Notes: generated by a model from the letters alone, not told the origin. Positions 20,523 through 30,337 are shown, counted from the stretch's first letter. The stretch is DNA of 64,000 nucleotides from Streptomyces noursei (GCF_016917755.1 NZ_CP070326.1:1240001-1304000), one strand, 5' to 3'. Made by a program: numbers and translations.

Positions 20523-21827
20523 ATGGGCGGAGACCTGACGCGCGGTGCGCTGCCGGGCGGACTGCACACGGCGGGAACGCAGCCCGGCACAGCACCGCGC
20601 CCTGCCGGCACCCCGAAGCTCGTCGGGATCGTCTGGGGGTTGCTGGTCCTCAACACGCTCGGCTCCGCCGGGGCGAAGACCATCGTTCCGCTGCCCCGCT
20701 CGCTCATCCAGTTGGTCACCATGGGCTCGCTGGTCGCCGCGTTCGCGCTGGCGCTCGCCCTCAATGTCCGGCTGCGCATCCGCCTCAGCGCCTTCTTGTT
20801 CCTGCTCACCCTGCTGCTGGTGTCGAGCGTGCTCTCCAGTGCGCTCCTGGAGTCCGGGTTCGGCGCGCTGTTCCGCTGCGCCCGGCTGGCTCTCTTCGTC
20901 AGCACGCTGTGGCTGCTCAGCCGCTGGTGGGACGGCGGCCCGACGTTCGTCCGGCACCACATCCGGATGTACTTCGCCGTGCTCGGGTCGGTGGCCGCCG
21001 GCCTGGTCGTCTCACCGGGCGCGGCCATGCCCGACCTCTACGGCGGGCGCCTCGTCGGCGCGCTGTGGCCGCTCACCCCGCCGCAGATCGGGCAGTACGC
21101 CGCGGTGATCGTCGGGCTCACGGTGCTGCTCTTCCTGGGCCGCCGGACCGACCGGGCCGGCGCGGCGGTCGTCATCGTGCCGTCGCTCGTCCTGCTGGCG
21201 TTGACCCATACCCGGACGGCCACGCTCGGCCTGTTCATCGGGTTGGCGTTGGCGATCGGCTCGCTCATCCTGACCAGCGCCGCCGCCCGCCGATTCTTCA
21301 CCTGGGCGGTGGTGTGCGCCACGGTGGCCGCGGTGGCGTTCAGCTCCGCGCTGCAGACGTGGTTCCTGCGCGGGCAGAGCCAGGAGAACTTCTCCAACCT
21401 CACCGGTCGGGCCAAGGTCTGGGACGCCCTGCTGGCAGCGCCCCGGACGACCACGGAGCAGTTGTTCGGCGTGGGCCTGGGCGACAAGTCGTTCGGCGGG
21501 CTGCCGATCGACAACAGCTGGCTGGCCGTCTACAACGAGCAGGGGCTGGTCGGCATCGCCCTCGTGGCGGCGATCATCCTCGTGCTGGGCGGCGTCGCAT
21601 TGCTGCGGCCACCGTCGCTGCCGAGGGCCTGCGCGATCTTCCTGATCGGCTACTGCGCGATCGCGTCCTACACCGAGGCCGGGCTGGGCGACGCCTCGCC
21701 GTATCTGCTGCACCTGACGGTCGCCGCCTCGCTGCTGGCGGCACCTGCCGCGGTCGCGCCCGTCCCGACGCCCGAAGTTCCTCGACGACACGTCCCGCGC
21801 TGGGCCCGGAGATCGGAGGTGACCTGA
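20523..21827 (+). CDS. Wzy-type O-antigen polymerase/ligase family membrane protein
   Basis: 434 residues with about ten membrane segments and the large extracytoplasmic loop before the last helices that typifies Wzy/WaaL (TWFLRGQSQENFSNLTGRAK...LFGVGLGDKSFGGLPIDNSW). It would join lipid-linked repeats on the outer face of the membrane. ATG at 20523 follows the previous stop by 1 nt; GTG at 20514, three codons upstream, is also possible. It sits between the beta-helix protein and a glycosyltransferase in the operon. Confidence 0.87.
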   Translation: MGGDLTRGALPGGLHTAGTQPGTAPRPAGTPKLVGIVWGLLVLNTLGSAGAKTIVPLPRSLIQLVTMGSLVAAFALALALNVRLRIRLSAFLFLLTLLLVSSVLSSALLESGFGALFRCARLALFVSTLWLLSRWWDGGPTFVRHHIRMYFAVLGSVAAGLVVSPGAAMPDLYGGRLVGALWPLTPPQIGQYAAVIVGLTVLLFLGRRTDRAGAAVVIVPSLVLLALTHTRTATLGLFIGLALAIGSLILTSAAARRFFTWAVVCATVAAVAFSSALQTWFLRGQSQENFSNLTGRAKVWDALLAAPRTTTEQLFGVGLGDKSFGGLPIDNSWLAVYNEQGLVGIALVAAIILVLGGVALLRPPSLPRACAIFLIGYCAIASYTEAGLGDASPYLLHLTVAASLLAAPAAVAPVPTPEVPRRHVPRWARRSEVT

Positions 21828-21829
21828 CC

Positions 21830-23050
21830 ATGCACGTCCTCGTGGTGCACAACCGCTACGCCTCGGCGCAGCCGAGCGGGGAGAACAAGGTCGTCGACCA
21901 GGAGGCGGCGCTGCTGCGCGCGGCCGGCCACCGGGTCGAGGTGTTCGAACGGCGCAGCGACGACATCGCCGCCCGGTCCCTGCTGGGCAAGGTCGCGGTG
22001 CCGCTGCTGGTGCCGTGGAACCCGGCGGTCCGCGCGGAACTCGCCGCCCGGCTCCGTGCCGAGCGGCCGGACGTGGTGCACGTCCACAACGTCTTCCCGC
22101 TCCTGTCGCCCGCGGTGCTGGCCGCCTGCGCCGATGCCGGTGTGCCCGCAGTCGCCACGCTGCACAACTACACCCAGGTCTGCCCGCCCGGCACGCTGCA
22201 GCGGGACGGCCGGCCGTGCACCGAGTGCGTCGGGTCGACGCCGCTGCCCGCCGTCCGGCACGGCTGCTACCGGGGCTCCCGCCTCGCGACGGTGCCGCTC
22301 GCGGTCAGTCTGTCGGTCAACCGGCGACGGTGGTGGTCTGGCGTGGAGCGGTTCTTCTGCATCTCCGCGGCACAGCGCGACGTCCTGGTGCGGGCCGGCA
22401 TGCCGGCCGAACGGCTGGCGGTGAAGCACAACTTCGTGCCCGACCCGGGCGCCCGCCGATCGGGCGCCGGCGAGCAGGTGCTCTATCTCGGTCGGCTCGC
22501 GGAGGCCAAGGGCGTGCGGCTGCTCATGGCGGCGTGGGACGAGATCGCCGCGAGCGGCGGGTTGGGCGTGCCGCTCGTGGTCGCCGGCGCGGGGCCGCTG
22601 GAGCGAGAGGTGACCGCCTGGGCGGCGGGCCGGGACGACGTGCGGTACGTCGGCCTGTACGACACGGCTCAGTGCCGGCAGGCCATCGCGCGCTCGGTCG
22701 CCGTGCTGGCGCCCTCGACGTGGCTGGAGGCGTTCGGCCTGGTGGTCGTCGAGGCGATGGCGGCCGGCGTCCCGACCGTCGCCGCCGGTCACGGTGCCTT
22801 CGTCGAACTCGTCGAGGACGGGGTGACCGGGCTGCTGCACCGGCCGGGCGAGGCCGCCTCGCTCGCGTCCTGCATACGCCGGATCGCGGCCGAGCCGGCC
22901 CGCAACCGGGAGATGGGCCGGGCGGCCCGGCGCCGTTACGAGCGGGGTTTCAGCCCGGCCGTCGGCCTTGAGCGCCTGGTGGACGCGTACCGCACCGCGA
23001 TCGCGGGTCGGACGGAATCAATGGGGGACGGAATCAATGGGGGGAAGTAG
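21830..23050 (+). CDS. GT4-family glycosyltransferase
   Basis: 406 residues, GT-B fold. The N-terminal acceptor half contains DVVHVHNVFPLLSP and HNYTQVCPPG. The C-terminal donor half has VLYLGRLAEAKGV and the family signature LEAFGLVVVEAMAAGVPTVAA (E-x7-E). Two cysteines in CTECVG, typical of this subgroup, follow the acceptor region. ATG at 21830 has GGAGG upstream. It probably adds one residue of the repeat unit. The next gene starts directly after its stop. Confidence 0.92.
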   Translation: MHVLVVHNRYASAQPSGENKVVDQEAALLRAAGHRVEVFERRSDDIAARSLLGKVAVPLLVPWNPAVRAELAARLRAERPDVVHVHNVFPLLSPAVLAACADAGVPAVATLHNYTQVCPPGTLQRDGRPCTECVGSTPLPAVRHGCYRGSRLATVPLAVSLSVNRRRWWSGVERFFCISAAQRDVLVRAGMPAERLAVKHNFVPDPGARRSGAGEQVLYLGRLAEAKGVRLLMAAWDEIAASGGLGVPLVVAGAGPLEREVTAWAAGRDDVRYVGLYDTAQCRQAIARSVAVLAPSTWLEAFGLVVVEAMAAGVPTVAAGHGAFVELVEDGVTGLLHRPGEAASLASCIRRIAAEPARNREMGRAARRRYERGFSPAVGLERLVDAYRTAIAGRTESMGDGINGGK

Positions 23051-24286
23051 ATGACACGATGCCGACTCTGCGGCTCGGAAGCGATGGCGAGCGTCGTCGA
23101 CCTCGGGGCGACGCCACCATGTGAGAGCTTTCTCGCCGCGGACCAACTGGACAGGGCGGAGCCGGCCTACCCGCTGCACCTGCGGGTCTGCACCGACTGC
23201 TGGCTGGCGCAGATCCCGCCGCTGATCACGCCGGAGGAGACGTTCAGCGAGTACGCGTACTTCTCCTCCTACTCGACCTCCTGGGTGGAACACGCGCGCA
23301 CGTTCGTCGCCGACGCCGTGCGGCGCCTCGCGCTCGGCCCCGACGCCTTCGTGGTCGAGGTCGCGAGCAACGACGGCTACCTGCTGAAGCACTTGGTGGA
23401 CCGGGAGATCCGCTGCCTGGGCGTCGAGCCGTCGGTGAACGTCGGTGCCGCGGCGCGGGAGAAGGGCGTGCCCACGCTCACGGAGTTCCTGTCCCCGGAC
23501 ACCGGCTCGGCCGTCCGCGCCGAGCACGGCCCGGCGGACCTGGTCGTGGCCAACAACGTCTACGCGCACATCCCCGACGTCGTCGGGTTCACCCGGGGGC
23601 TGCGCGCCCTGGTCGCCGACGACGGCTGGGTCTCCATCGAGGTGCAGCACCTGCTCACCCTGATCGAGGAGAACCAGTACGACACGATCTACCACGAGCA
23701 CTTCCAGTACTACACGGTCGCGTCCGCGATCCGGGCCCTCGCCAGCGGCGGACTCGCCCTCGTGGACGTCGAGTTGCTGCCCACGCACGGCGGCTCCATC
23801 CGGCTGTGGGCCCGGCCGGTCGAGGTGGCCGGCGAGCCGAGTCGGCACGTGGCCGACGTACTGGCCCGGGAGAAGGCCGCCGGGCTGCAGGAGCTGTCCG
23901 GGTACACCGAGTTCTCCGCCCGGGTGGCCAAGGTGCGCCGGGACCTCCTGAAGTTCCTCATCACCGCGGCCGAGCACGGCGAGACGGTCGTCGGCTACGG
24001 CGCCCCGGGCAAGGGCAACACCCTGCTCAACCACTGCGGCATCCGTCCCGACCTGCTCCCGTACACGGTCGACCGCAACCCCTACAAGCACGGCAGGTTC
24101 ACCCCCGGCACCCGCATACCGATCCTGCCGCCCGAACAGATCGCCGCCGACAAGCCTGACTACGTCCTGGTCCTCCCGTGGAACCTGCGGGACGAACTGG
24201 TCGAGCAGCTGTCCTTCGTGCACGCCTGGGGCGGCCGGCTGGTCTTCCCCATCCCGGAACTGAGCATCGTCGAGGTCATGTCGTGA
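23051..24286 (+). CDS. Nucleotide-sugar C-methyltransferase (zinc-binding, TcaB9/TylCIII type)
   Basis: 411 residues. The N-terminal zinc-binding domain (CRLCGS...CTDCW), a class I SAM-binding core (VVEVASNDGYLLKHL) and a C-terminal domain (VVGYGAPGKGNTLLN) match the three-domain sugar C-3 methyltransferases. The active-site stretch YHEHFQYYT is present. These enzymes methylate the carbon next to a keto group of a nucleotide deoxysugar, giving branched-chain sugars. It starts on the base after the previous stop. Together with the following nucleotidyltransferase and epimerase it suggests a C-methylated sugar in the polymer. Confidence 0.9.
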   Translation: MTRCRLCGSEAMASVVDLGATPPCESFLAADQLDRAEPAYPLHLRVCTDCWLAQIPPLITPEETFSEYAYFSSYSTSWVEHARTFVADAVRRLALGPDAFVVEVASNDGYLLKHLVDREIRCLGVEPSVNVGAAAREKGVPTLTEFLSPDTGSAVRAEHGPADLVVANNVYAHIPDVVGFTRGLRALVADDGWVSIEVQHLLTLIEENQYDTIYHEHFQYYTVASAIRALASGGLALVDVELLPTHGGSIRLWARPVEVAGEPSRHVADVLAREKAAGLQELSGYTEFSARVAKVRRDLLKFLITAAEHGETVVGYGAPGKGNTLLNHCGIRPDLLPYTVDRNPYKHGRFTPGTRIPILPPEQIAADKPDYVLVLPWNLRDELVEQLSFVHAWGGRLVFPIPELSIVEVMS

Positions 24287-24299
24287 AAGAGGTTGCAGC

Positions 24300-25133
24300 A
24301 TGAAGGTCGTCCTGTTCTGCGGCGGCTACGGGATGCGGATGCGCAGCGGCGCCGGCGTCGACGATGAAGCGCCCAAGCCGATGGCGATGGTCGGCCCCAG
24401 GCCGCTGATCTGGCACGTCATGCGCTACTACGCGCACTTCGGGCACCGGGAGTTCATCCTGTGCCTGGGCTACGGGGCGCACCACATCAAGGACTTCTTC
24501 CTCAACTACGAGGAGACCACGTCCAACGACTTCGTGCTCCGGGGCGGGCGGACCGAGCTGCTGTCCACCGACATCGCCGACTGGACCATCACGTTCGCGC
24601 AGACCGGCGTCGAGTCGCCGATCGGTGAGCGGCTGCGCCGGGTGCGGCACCACCTGGACGGCGACGAGATGTTCCTCGCCAACTACGCCGACGTGCTCAC
24701 CGACGCCCCGCTGCCGGAGATGATCGACTCCTTCGCCCGGCGCGACGCCGGCGCTTCGATGATGGTGGTGCCGCCGCAGTCCTCGTTCCACTGCGTGGAC
24801 CTGGGCGAGGACGGCCTGGTGGGGGGCATCACCGCGGTCAGCGAACTGCCGCTGTGGGAGAACGGCGGCTATTTCGTGCTCCGCCAGGAGGTCTTCGACC
24901 ACATACCGGAGAACGGGGACCTGGTCGCTGACGGATGCGCCCAACTCGCCAAGCGCGGAAGGTTGGTGGCGCACCAGCACCGCGGCTTCTGGAAGCCCAC
25001 CGACACCGTGAAGGAGCGGGCCGCGCTCGACGCCGCCTACGCCCGGGGCGACCGCCCGTGGGCCGTGTGGGAACGGGACGGCGCGGGGGCGGGCGCGACC
25101 GGCAGCAGGGACTGCGCCGGAGCGAGCGCATGA
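24300..25133 (+). CDS. Sugar-1-phosphate nucleotidyltransferase (glucose-1-P cytidylyltransferase-like)
   Basis: 277 residues, nucleotidyltransferase fold: N-terminal LFCGGYGMRMR, KPMAMVGPRPLIWHVMRYY, and NYADVLTD where the metal-binding Asp is expected. The Phe/Tyr-rich KDFFLNYEE and the C-terminal GFWKPTDTVKE resemble RfbF/DdhA cytidylyltransferases, so it probably makes a CDP-hexose for the sugar cassette. No neighbouring gene is a clear CDP-glucose 4,6-dehydratase, so the downstream route may differ from classical dideoxysugars. It ends in an ATGA overlap with the deacetylase gene. Confidence 0.88.
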   Translation: MKVVLFCGGYGMRMRSGAGVDDEAPKPMAMVGPRPLIWHVMRYYAHFGHREFILCLGYGAHHIKDFFLNYEETTSNDFVLRGGRTELLSTDIADWTITFAQTGVESPIGERLRRVRHHLDGDEMFLANYADVLTDAPLPEMIDSFARRDAGASMMVVPPQSSFHCVDLGEDGLVGGITAVSELPLWENGGYFVLRQEVFDHIPENGDLVADGCAQLAKRGRLVAHQHRGFWKPTDTVKERAALDAAYARGDRPWAVWERDGAGAGATGSRDCAGASA

Positions 25134-25777
25134 TCCGGCTCGGGCCCGAGCGCCTGGACCGGATCGTCGCGGTGGGCGCGCACTGCGACGACATCGCCAT
25201 CGGCGCCGGCGGCACGCTGCTGACGATGTGCCTGGCGCGGCCGGGTCTCCGCATCGACGCGCTGGTGCTCTCCGGCGGCGGCAGCGAGCGGGAGCAGGAG
25301 GAGCAGGCCGCGCTGGCGGCCTTCTGCCCGGGCGCCGAACTGCACCTGACCGTGCACAAGTTGCCGGACGGACGACTGCCCGTGCACTGGGACGAGGCCA
25401 AGGCCGCGGTCGAGGAGCTGCGCGCGGCGACCGAGCCGGACCTCGTCCTCGCCCCGCGCACCGATGACGCGCACCAGGACCACCGCGGCCTGGCGCAGCT
25501 GATTCCCACCGCGTTCCGCGACCACCTCGTGTTCGGCTACGAGATCGTCAAGTGGGACGGCGACCTCGGCCGCCCGGCGGCGTACCAGCCGCTGTCACCC
25601 GAGGTCGCCGAACGGAAGGTACGGCTGCTGCAGGAGCACTACCCCTCGCAGCGGCACCGGCCCTGGTACGACCGGGAGGCGTTCCTCGGCCTCGCCCGGA
25701 TCCGCGGAATCGAATGCCACGCGCGCTACGCCGAGGCGTTCGCCGTCACCAAACTCACTCTCGACCTGGGGGATTGA
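25130..25777 (+). CDS. PIG-L family N-deacetylase
   Basis: 215 residues of the LmbE/PIG-L fold. The zinc ligands are visible in AHCDD (His18, Asp20, Asp21) and in DDAHQDHRGL. Family members remove N-acetyl groups from sugars such as N-acetylglucosaminyl lipids. Here it likely deacetylates a nucleotide sugar or the polymer precursor. ATG at 25130 overlaps the upstream stop, so translation is coupled. Confidence 0.92.
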   Translation: MIRLGPERLDRIVAVGAHCDDIAIGAGGTLLTMCLARPGLRIDALVLSGGGSEREQEEQAALAAFCPGAELHLTVHKLPDGRLPVHWDEAKAAVEELRAATEPDLVLAPRTDDAHQDHRGLAQLIPTAFRDHLVFGYEIVKWDGDLGRPAAYQPLSPEVAERKVRLLQEHYPSQRHRPWYDREAFLGLARIRGIECHARYAEAFAVTKLTLDLGD

Positions 25778-25780
25778 ACC

Positions 25781-26806
25781 TTGCGCGTACTGCTCACCGG
25801 ACACCAGGGCTATCTGGGCACCGTGATGGCCCCGGTCCTCACGGCCGCCGGACACGAGGTCGTCGGCCTCGACGCCGGCCTGTTCGCCGACTGCGTCCTC
25901 GGCCCGACACCTGCGGACCCGTCCGGGCATCAGGTGGACCTGCGCGACGTCACGGCCGAACACGTGGCCGGGGTGGACGCCGTGATCCACCTGGCCGCGC
26001 TGTCCAACGACCCGTTGGGATCGCTGGCGCCGGAGCTCACCTACGACATCAACCACCGCGCGTCCGTACACCTCGCCCAACTGGCCCGCGACGCCGGAGT
26101 ACGACGCTTCCTGTATGCGTCGACCTGCTCGGTCTACGGCGCCGCCGGCGGTGACGACCTGGTGGCCGAGGACGCCCCGCTGCGCCCGGTGACACCGTAC
26201 GCGGAGTCCAAGGTGCGGGTGGAGGACGACCTGCACGCGCTGGCCGACGGCGACTTCACCCCGGTGTACATGCGCAACGCCACCGCCTTCGGCTACTCCC
26301 CCCGGCTGCGCGCCGACATCGTGCTGAACAACCTGGTGGGCCACGCGCTGCTGTCCGGCGAGGTGTTGGTGCTCTCCGACGGCACCCCCTGGCGCCCGCT
26401 GGTGCACGCCGCCGACATCGCACGGGCCTTCGCGGCCGCACTGACCGCGCCGCGGGAAGCGGTGCACGACCGGGCGTTCAACATCGGCAGCGAGACCAAC
26501 AACGTCACGGTCGCCGAGATCGCCGAGCAGGTCGCCGAGGCGGTCGCCGGCGCGAAGGTCAGGATCACCGGGGAGAACGGCGCCGATCCGCGCTCGTACC
26601 GGGTGGACTTCTCCCGGTTCCGTACGGCGATCCCCGGCTTCGACTGCGCGTGGACGGTGGAGCGGGGCGCGCGTGAACTCGCCGACGCCTACCGGAAGTT
26701 CGCCCTGACCCGGGAGGACTTCGAGCAGCGCTTCACCCGCCTGGCCGTGCTGCGCGCGGCGTCCGACGCCGGCGCCGTCGACGACACCCTGCGGCGGCGC
26801 CGATGA
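25781..26806 (+). CDS. NAD-dependent nucleotide-sugar epimerase/dehydratase
   Basis: 341 residues of the extended short-chain dehydrogenase family. The nucleotide-binding motif GHQGYLG is at residues 7-13, followed by HLAALSNDP, STCSVYG and the catalytic YAESK. TTG at 25781 is three bases after the previous stop with GGGGGA upstream. The glycine-rich motif differs from the GHTGFKG of CDP-glucose dehydratases, so epimerase or dehydratase activity cannot be settled. It fits a 4-keto-sugar route feeding the C-methyltransferase. Confidence 0.9.
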   Translation: MRVLLTGHQGYLGTVMAPVLTAAGHEVVGLDAGLFADCVLGPTPADPSGHQVDLRDVTAEHVAGVDAVIHLAALSNDPLGSLAPELTYDINHRASVHLAQLARDAGVRRFLYASTCSVYGAAGGDDLVAEDAPLRPVTPYAESKVRVEDDLHALADGDFTPVYMRNATAFGYSPRLRADIVLNNLVGHALLSGEVLVLSDGTPWRPLVHAADIARAFAAALTAPREAVHDRAFNIGSETNNVTVAEIAEQVAEAVAGAKVRITGENGADPRSYRVDFSRFRTAIPGFDCAWTVERGARELADAYRKFALTREDFEQRFTRLAVLRAASDAGAVDDTLRRRR

Positions 26807-28077
26807 CCGCGGTCGGCGAAGAGATGCACGCACTGGTGAAGCGGCTGTACCCGCTGTGCCGGAGCATCACCGGCGACGGTGTGCGCACCACCCTGGACAT
26901 CGTCGGCGAGTACCTCCCGCTACAGGTGCACGAGGTGCCGACCGGGACCCAGGTGCTCGACTGGACGGTGCCGCAGGAGTGGAACATCCGGGACGCGTAC
27001 GTCGCCGACGCCACGGGCAGGCGGGTCGTCGACTTCGCCGAGTCCAGCCTGCACGTGCTCGGTTACAGCGTGCCGGTGGCGGCGACCATGCCGCTGGCCG
27101 AGCTGCGCGAACACCTGCACACCCTGCCGGACCACCCCACCTGGGTGCCGTACCGCACCAGCTACTACAAGCCGGAATGGGGGTTCTGCCTGGCCCAGGA
27201 GACCCTCGACGCACTACCGGAAGGCGACTACGAGGTCCACATCGACTCCACCCTCGCCGACGGCCACCTCACCTACGCCGAGCACGTGGTCCCCGGTCAG
27301 GTCCCCGACGAGGTGATCGTCTCCTGCCACACCTGCCATCCGTCGCTGGCCAACGACAACCTGGCCGGCATCGCGGTGGCGACGTTCCTGGCCCGCGCGC
27401 TGGCCCAGGAAACGCCGTACTACACCTACCGGTTCATCTACGCGCCCGGCACCATCGGCGCGATCACCTGGCTGGCCCGCAACGCGGAGCGGATCAACGG
27501 GGTCAAGCACGGCCTGGTACTGGCCTGCACCGGCGACCGGGGCCAGCTCACGTACAAGCAGAGCAGACGCGGCGACGCGGAGATCGACCGGGTGCTGCGG
27601 CACGTGCTGGCCGCCTCCGAACGCCCGCACCACATCGCCGAGTTCACCCCGTACGGCTACGACGAGCGGCAGTACTGCTCACCCGGGTTCGACCTCGGCG
27701 TGGGCTCGCTCAGCCGGACCCCGTACGCCGGCTACCCCGAGTACCACACCTCGGCGGACAACCCGGACTTCGTCTCCCCGGAGGCGATGGCGGACACCCT
27801 CGCCGTCTGCCGCGAGGCGTTCGCGGTGCTCGACCGCAACCGGCGCTATCTCAACCTCAGCCCCTACGGCGAACCGCAGTTGGGCCGCCGCGGGCTGTAC
27901 GACGCGCTCGGCGGGCGCAGCGACACCAAGCAGGCCCAGCTGGCCATGCTCTGGGTGCTCAACCTCTCCGACGGCGAGCACAGTCTGCTGGACGTCGCCG
28001 AGCGGTCCGGGCTGCCGTTCGACACCGTCGCCGTCGCGGCCGGCGCCCTGGGCGCCGCCGGGCTGATCAAGGCATGA
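26803..28077 (+). CDS. DUF4910 (aminopeptidase-like) protein
   Basis: 424 residues. It resembles the DUF4910/DUF2172 family: a zinc-aminopeptidase-like fold with VSCHTCHPSLANDNLAG and YPEYHTSADNPDF, plus a C-terminal winged-helix-like region (SLLDVAERSGLPFDTVAVAAGAL). Members recur in surface-polysaccharide loci, but no reaction is established that I know of. In a cluster with a deacetylase and an aminotransferase it might remove or transfer an aminoacyl group on a sugar; that is speculation. It overlaps both neighbours by 4 bp. Confidence 0.85.
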   Translation: MTAVGEEMHALVKRLYPLCRSITGDGVRTTLDIVGEYLPLQVHEVPTGTQVLDWTVPQEWNIRDAYVADATGRRVVDFAESSLHVLGYSVPVAATMPLAELREHLHTLPDHPTWVPYRTSYYKPEWGFCLAQETLDALPEGDYEVHIDSTLADGHLTYAEHVVPGQVPDEVIVSCHTCHPSLANDNLAGIAVATFLARALAQETPYYTYRFIYAPGTIGAITWLARNAERINGVKHGLVLACTGDRGQLTYKQSRRGDAEIDRVLRHVLAASERPHHIAEFTPYGYDERQYCSPGFDLGVGSLSRTPYAGYPEYHTSADNPDFVSPEAMADTLAVCREAFAVLDRNRRYLNLSPYGEPQLGRRGLYDALGGRSDTKQAQLAMLWVLNLSDGEHSLLDVAERSGLPFDTVAVAAGALGAAGLIKA

Positions 28078-29393
28078 CGCCGATGACCACCGGAGGGGAG
28101 CAGACGACGACACCGGCGGCCCCGGCCGGACACGCCCGGCGGACCGCCAAGCGGGCCATGGTCGGCCGACTGTCCTGGGGACTGGCAGACCAGGCGGCCT
28201 CCAGCTTGTCCAACTTCGTGGTGGGGATCTACGTGGCCCGCTCGCTGGGGCTGACCGCGTTCGGCGTGTTCAGCCTGGCCTGGGTGACCTACGGCGTGGT
28301 GCTCAGCGTCTCCCGCGGGCTGGCCACCGATCCGCTCGTGGTGCGCTTCAGCGGCGTGTCGGACACGTCCTGGCGCGGGGCGGTGGCCCGGTCGTCGGGC
28401 ACCGCGCTCGGCGTCGGTGCCGCCATCGGCGCGGCGTGCCTGGCGGTCGGCCTGGTGCTCGGCGGTGACGTGGGCTCCGCGTTCGCCTGCCTCGGTGTCG
28501 TGCTGCCGGGGTTGCTGTTGCAGGATGCCTGGCGGTACGCGTTCTTCGCCGCCGGCACCGGGCGGAAGGCGTTCGTCAACGACCTGGTGTGGGGCGTCGC
28601 GCTCGTCCCGGCCATGGTGCTGGCGGCCCGTGTGGGCAGCGTGGCCGCCTTCGTGCTCGCCTGGGGCGCGTCCGCCGCGGTGGCCGCGGCCTACGGCTCT
28701 CTCCAGTCCGGTATCCGGCCCCGGTCGACCGGAGCGCGCGAGTGGCTGCGCGAGCACCGGGACCTCGGCTACCGGTACCTGGTGGAGAACGTCAGCACGA
28801 GCGGCGCGAGCCAGCTCCGGGCGTACGGGCTCGGCGCGATCGTCGGGGTCGGCGCGGTGGGTGCGGTCCGGGGTGCCGAGCTCCTGCTCGGCCCGTTCAT
28901 GGCCGTGCTGATGGGTCTTTCGCTGGTCACCGTCGCGGAGGCGGCACGGGTGCTGCGGCGGACCCCGCACCGCCTCGGCACGTTCTGCCTCCTGCTGGGC
29001 GGCGGGCAGGCCGTCGCCGCACTGCTCTGGGGCGCGGCGCTGCTGCTGGTGCCGGACCGGGTCGGCGAGCTCGTGCTCGGCGGCGTCTGGAGCTCTGCCT
29101 CGGCGCTCATCGTGCCGGCCACGCTCGGCGTCGCGGGCGCCGGCCTCGGCACCGGCGCGGCGGCCGGGCTGCGCGCGCTCGCCGCGGCCCGGCGCAGCCT
29201 GCGCTGCCAGTTGTTCGCCTCCACCTGCTACGTCATCGGCGGGCTCGGCGGTGCGGCCGCGGCCGGCACGGTCGGCTCGGCCTGGGGCGTCGCCGCCGCG
29301 ACCGTCTGCGGCTCGGCCGTGTGGTGGCTGCAGCTGCGGTCCGCCCTGCGCGAGCACCACCGGAACCCCATCCCCGAAGTGAGGACGTCATGA
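28074..29393 (+). CDS. Wzx-type polysaccharide flippase
   Basis: 439 residues with about 12 membrane helices and no soluble domain. It begins with a short hydrophilic tail, then SWGLADQAASSLSNFVVGIYVARSLG, a stretch typical of MOP-superfamily flippases. It would move lipid-linked repeat units across the membrane for the Wzy polymerase. ATG at 28074 is in an ATGA overlap; a second ATG three codons later is equally possible. Confidence 0.86.
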   Translation: MTPMTTGGEQTTTPAAPAGHARRTAKRAMVGRLSWGLADQAASSLSNFVVGIYVARSLGLTAFGVFSLAWVTYGVVLSVSRGLATDPLVVRFSGVSDTSWRGAVARSSGTALGVGAAIGAACLAVGLVLGGDVGSAFACLGVVLPGLLLQDAWRYAFFAAGTGRKAFVNDLVWGVALVPAMVLAARVGSVAAFVLAWGASAAVAAAYGSLQSGIRPRSTGAREWLREHRDLGYRYLVENVSTSGASQLRAYGLGAIVGVGAVGAVRGAELLLGPFMAVLMGLSLVTVAEAARVLRRTPHRLGTFCLLLGGGQAVAALLWGAALLLVPDRVGELVLGGVWSSASALIVPATLGVAGAGLGTGAAAGLRALAAARRSLRCQLFASTCYVIGGLGGAAAAGTVGSAWGVAAATVCGSAVWWLQLRSALREHHRNPIPEVRTS

Positions 29394-30337
29394 CCGCCCA
29401 TCCCCGGTTGAGCATCGGCCTGCCCGTGTACAACGGCGAGGAGTACCTCGCCGAATCGCTCGACGCCCTGCTCGGCCAGACCTACGAGGACTTCGAGCTG
29501 GTCATCACCGACAACGCCTCGACGGACGGGACCCAGGACATCTGCTGCAAGTACGCCGCGCAGGACGCGCGCATCCGCTACCTCCGACTGCCCCGGAACG
29601 TCGGCGCCGCACCGAACCACAACTACGTGTTCACCCAGTGCCGCGGCGAGCTCTTCAAGTGGGCCTCGCACGACGACCTGTACGCCCGGGACCTGCTGCG
29701 GCGCTGCGTGGAGGCGCTGGACGAGCGGCCGGACGTGGTCCTCGCGCACTCCGGCCAGGCGGTCATCGACGGCGACGGCCAACTGAAGGTCCCGTACGAG
29801 TACGGGCTCGCCACCGACTCGCCGAGCGCGCCGGAGCGCTTCCGCAGTTTCCTCTTCGAGCCCGGTGGCGACGACTTCTACGGCGTGATGCGTGCCGACA
29901 TGCTGCGCCGGGTGAAACCGCACGACAGCTACCACCACGCGGACCGCACGTTCGTCGCCGAGATCGTCCTGCACGGACCCTTCCACCAGGTGCCGGAACT
30001 GCTGTACTTCCGCCGCGACCACCCCACCCGCGCCGAGCGGGCGAACCCCTCCAAGCGCTCCCGGTGCGTCAACCTGGATCCGCGCCGGGCGGGCCCGCTG
30101 CACCCGACGCCCCGGTTGCTCGCCGAGTACGTCCAGGGCTTCGTCTCGGCGATCCGGCGGGCGCCGTTGTCCGCGGCCGACCGGCGCGCGTGCTTCCGGC
30201 ACCTGGCCGCATGGATGACCAGCCGGGTCCGGCCGGGCGCCGGCGAGCGGGTCGAGGACCGCGCCCCGGTCGCAGCGGCCGAGCTCACCGTCCGCGTCGA
30301 CGACGTGGTGGCCGGCCGTGAGGGACGGCAGGCATGA
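29390..30337 (+). CDS. GT2-family glycosyltransferase
   Basis: 315 residues. The GT-A fold signature begins LSIGLPVYNGEEYLAESL, followed by ITDNASTDGT and a metal-binding SHDDLYA. It is an inverting transferase acting in the cytoplasm, expected to add one sugar to the repeat. The C-terminal 60 residues are Arg-rich and less conserved. Coupled by ATGA overlaps on both sides. Confidence 0.92.
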   Translation: MTAHPRLSIGLPVYNGEEYLAESLDALLGQTYEDFELVITDNASTDGTQDICCKYAAQDARIRYLRLPRNVGAAPNHNYVFTQCRGELFKWASHDDLYARDLLRRCVEALDERPDVVLAHSGQAVIDGDGQLKVPYEYGLATDSPSAPERFRSFLFEPGGDDFYGVMRADMLRRVKPHDSYHHADRTFVAEIVLHGPFHQVPELLYFRRDHPTRAERANPSKRSRCVNLDPRRAGPLHPTPRLLAEYVQGFVSAIRRAPLSAADRRACFRHLAAWMTSRVRPGAGERVEDRAPVAAAELTVRVDDVVAGREGRQA

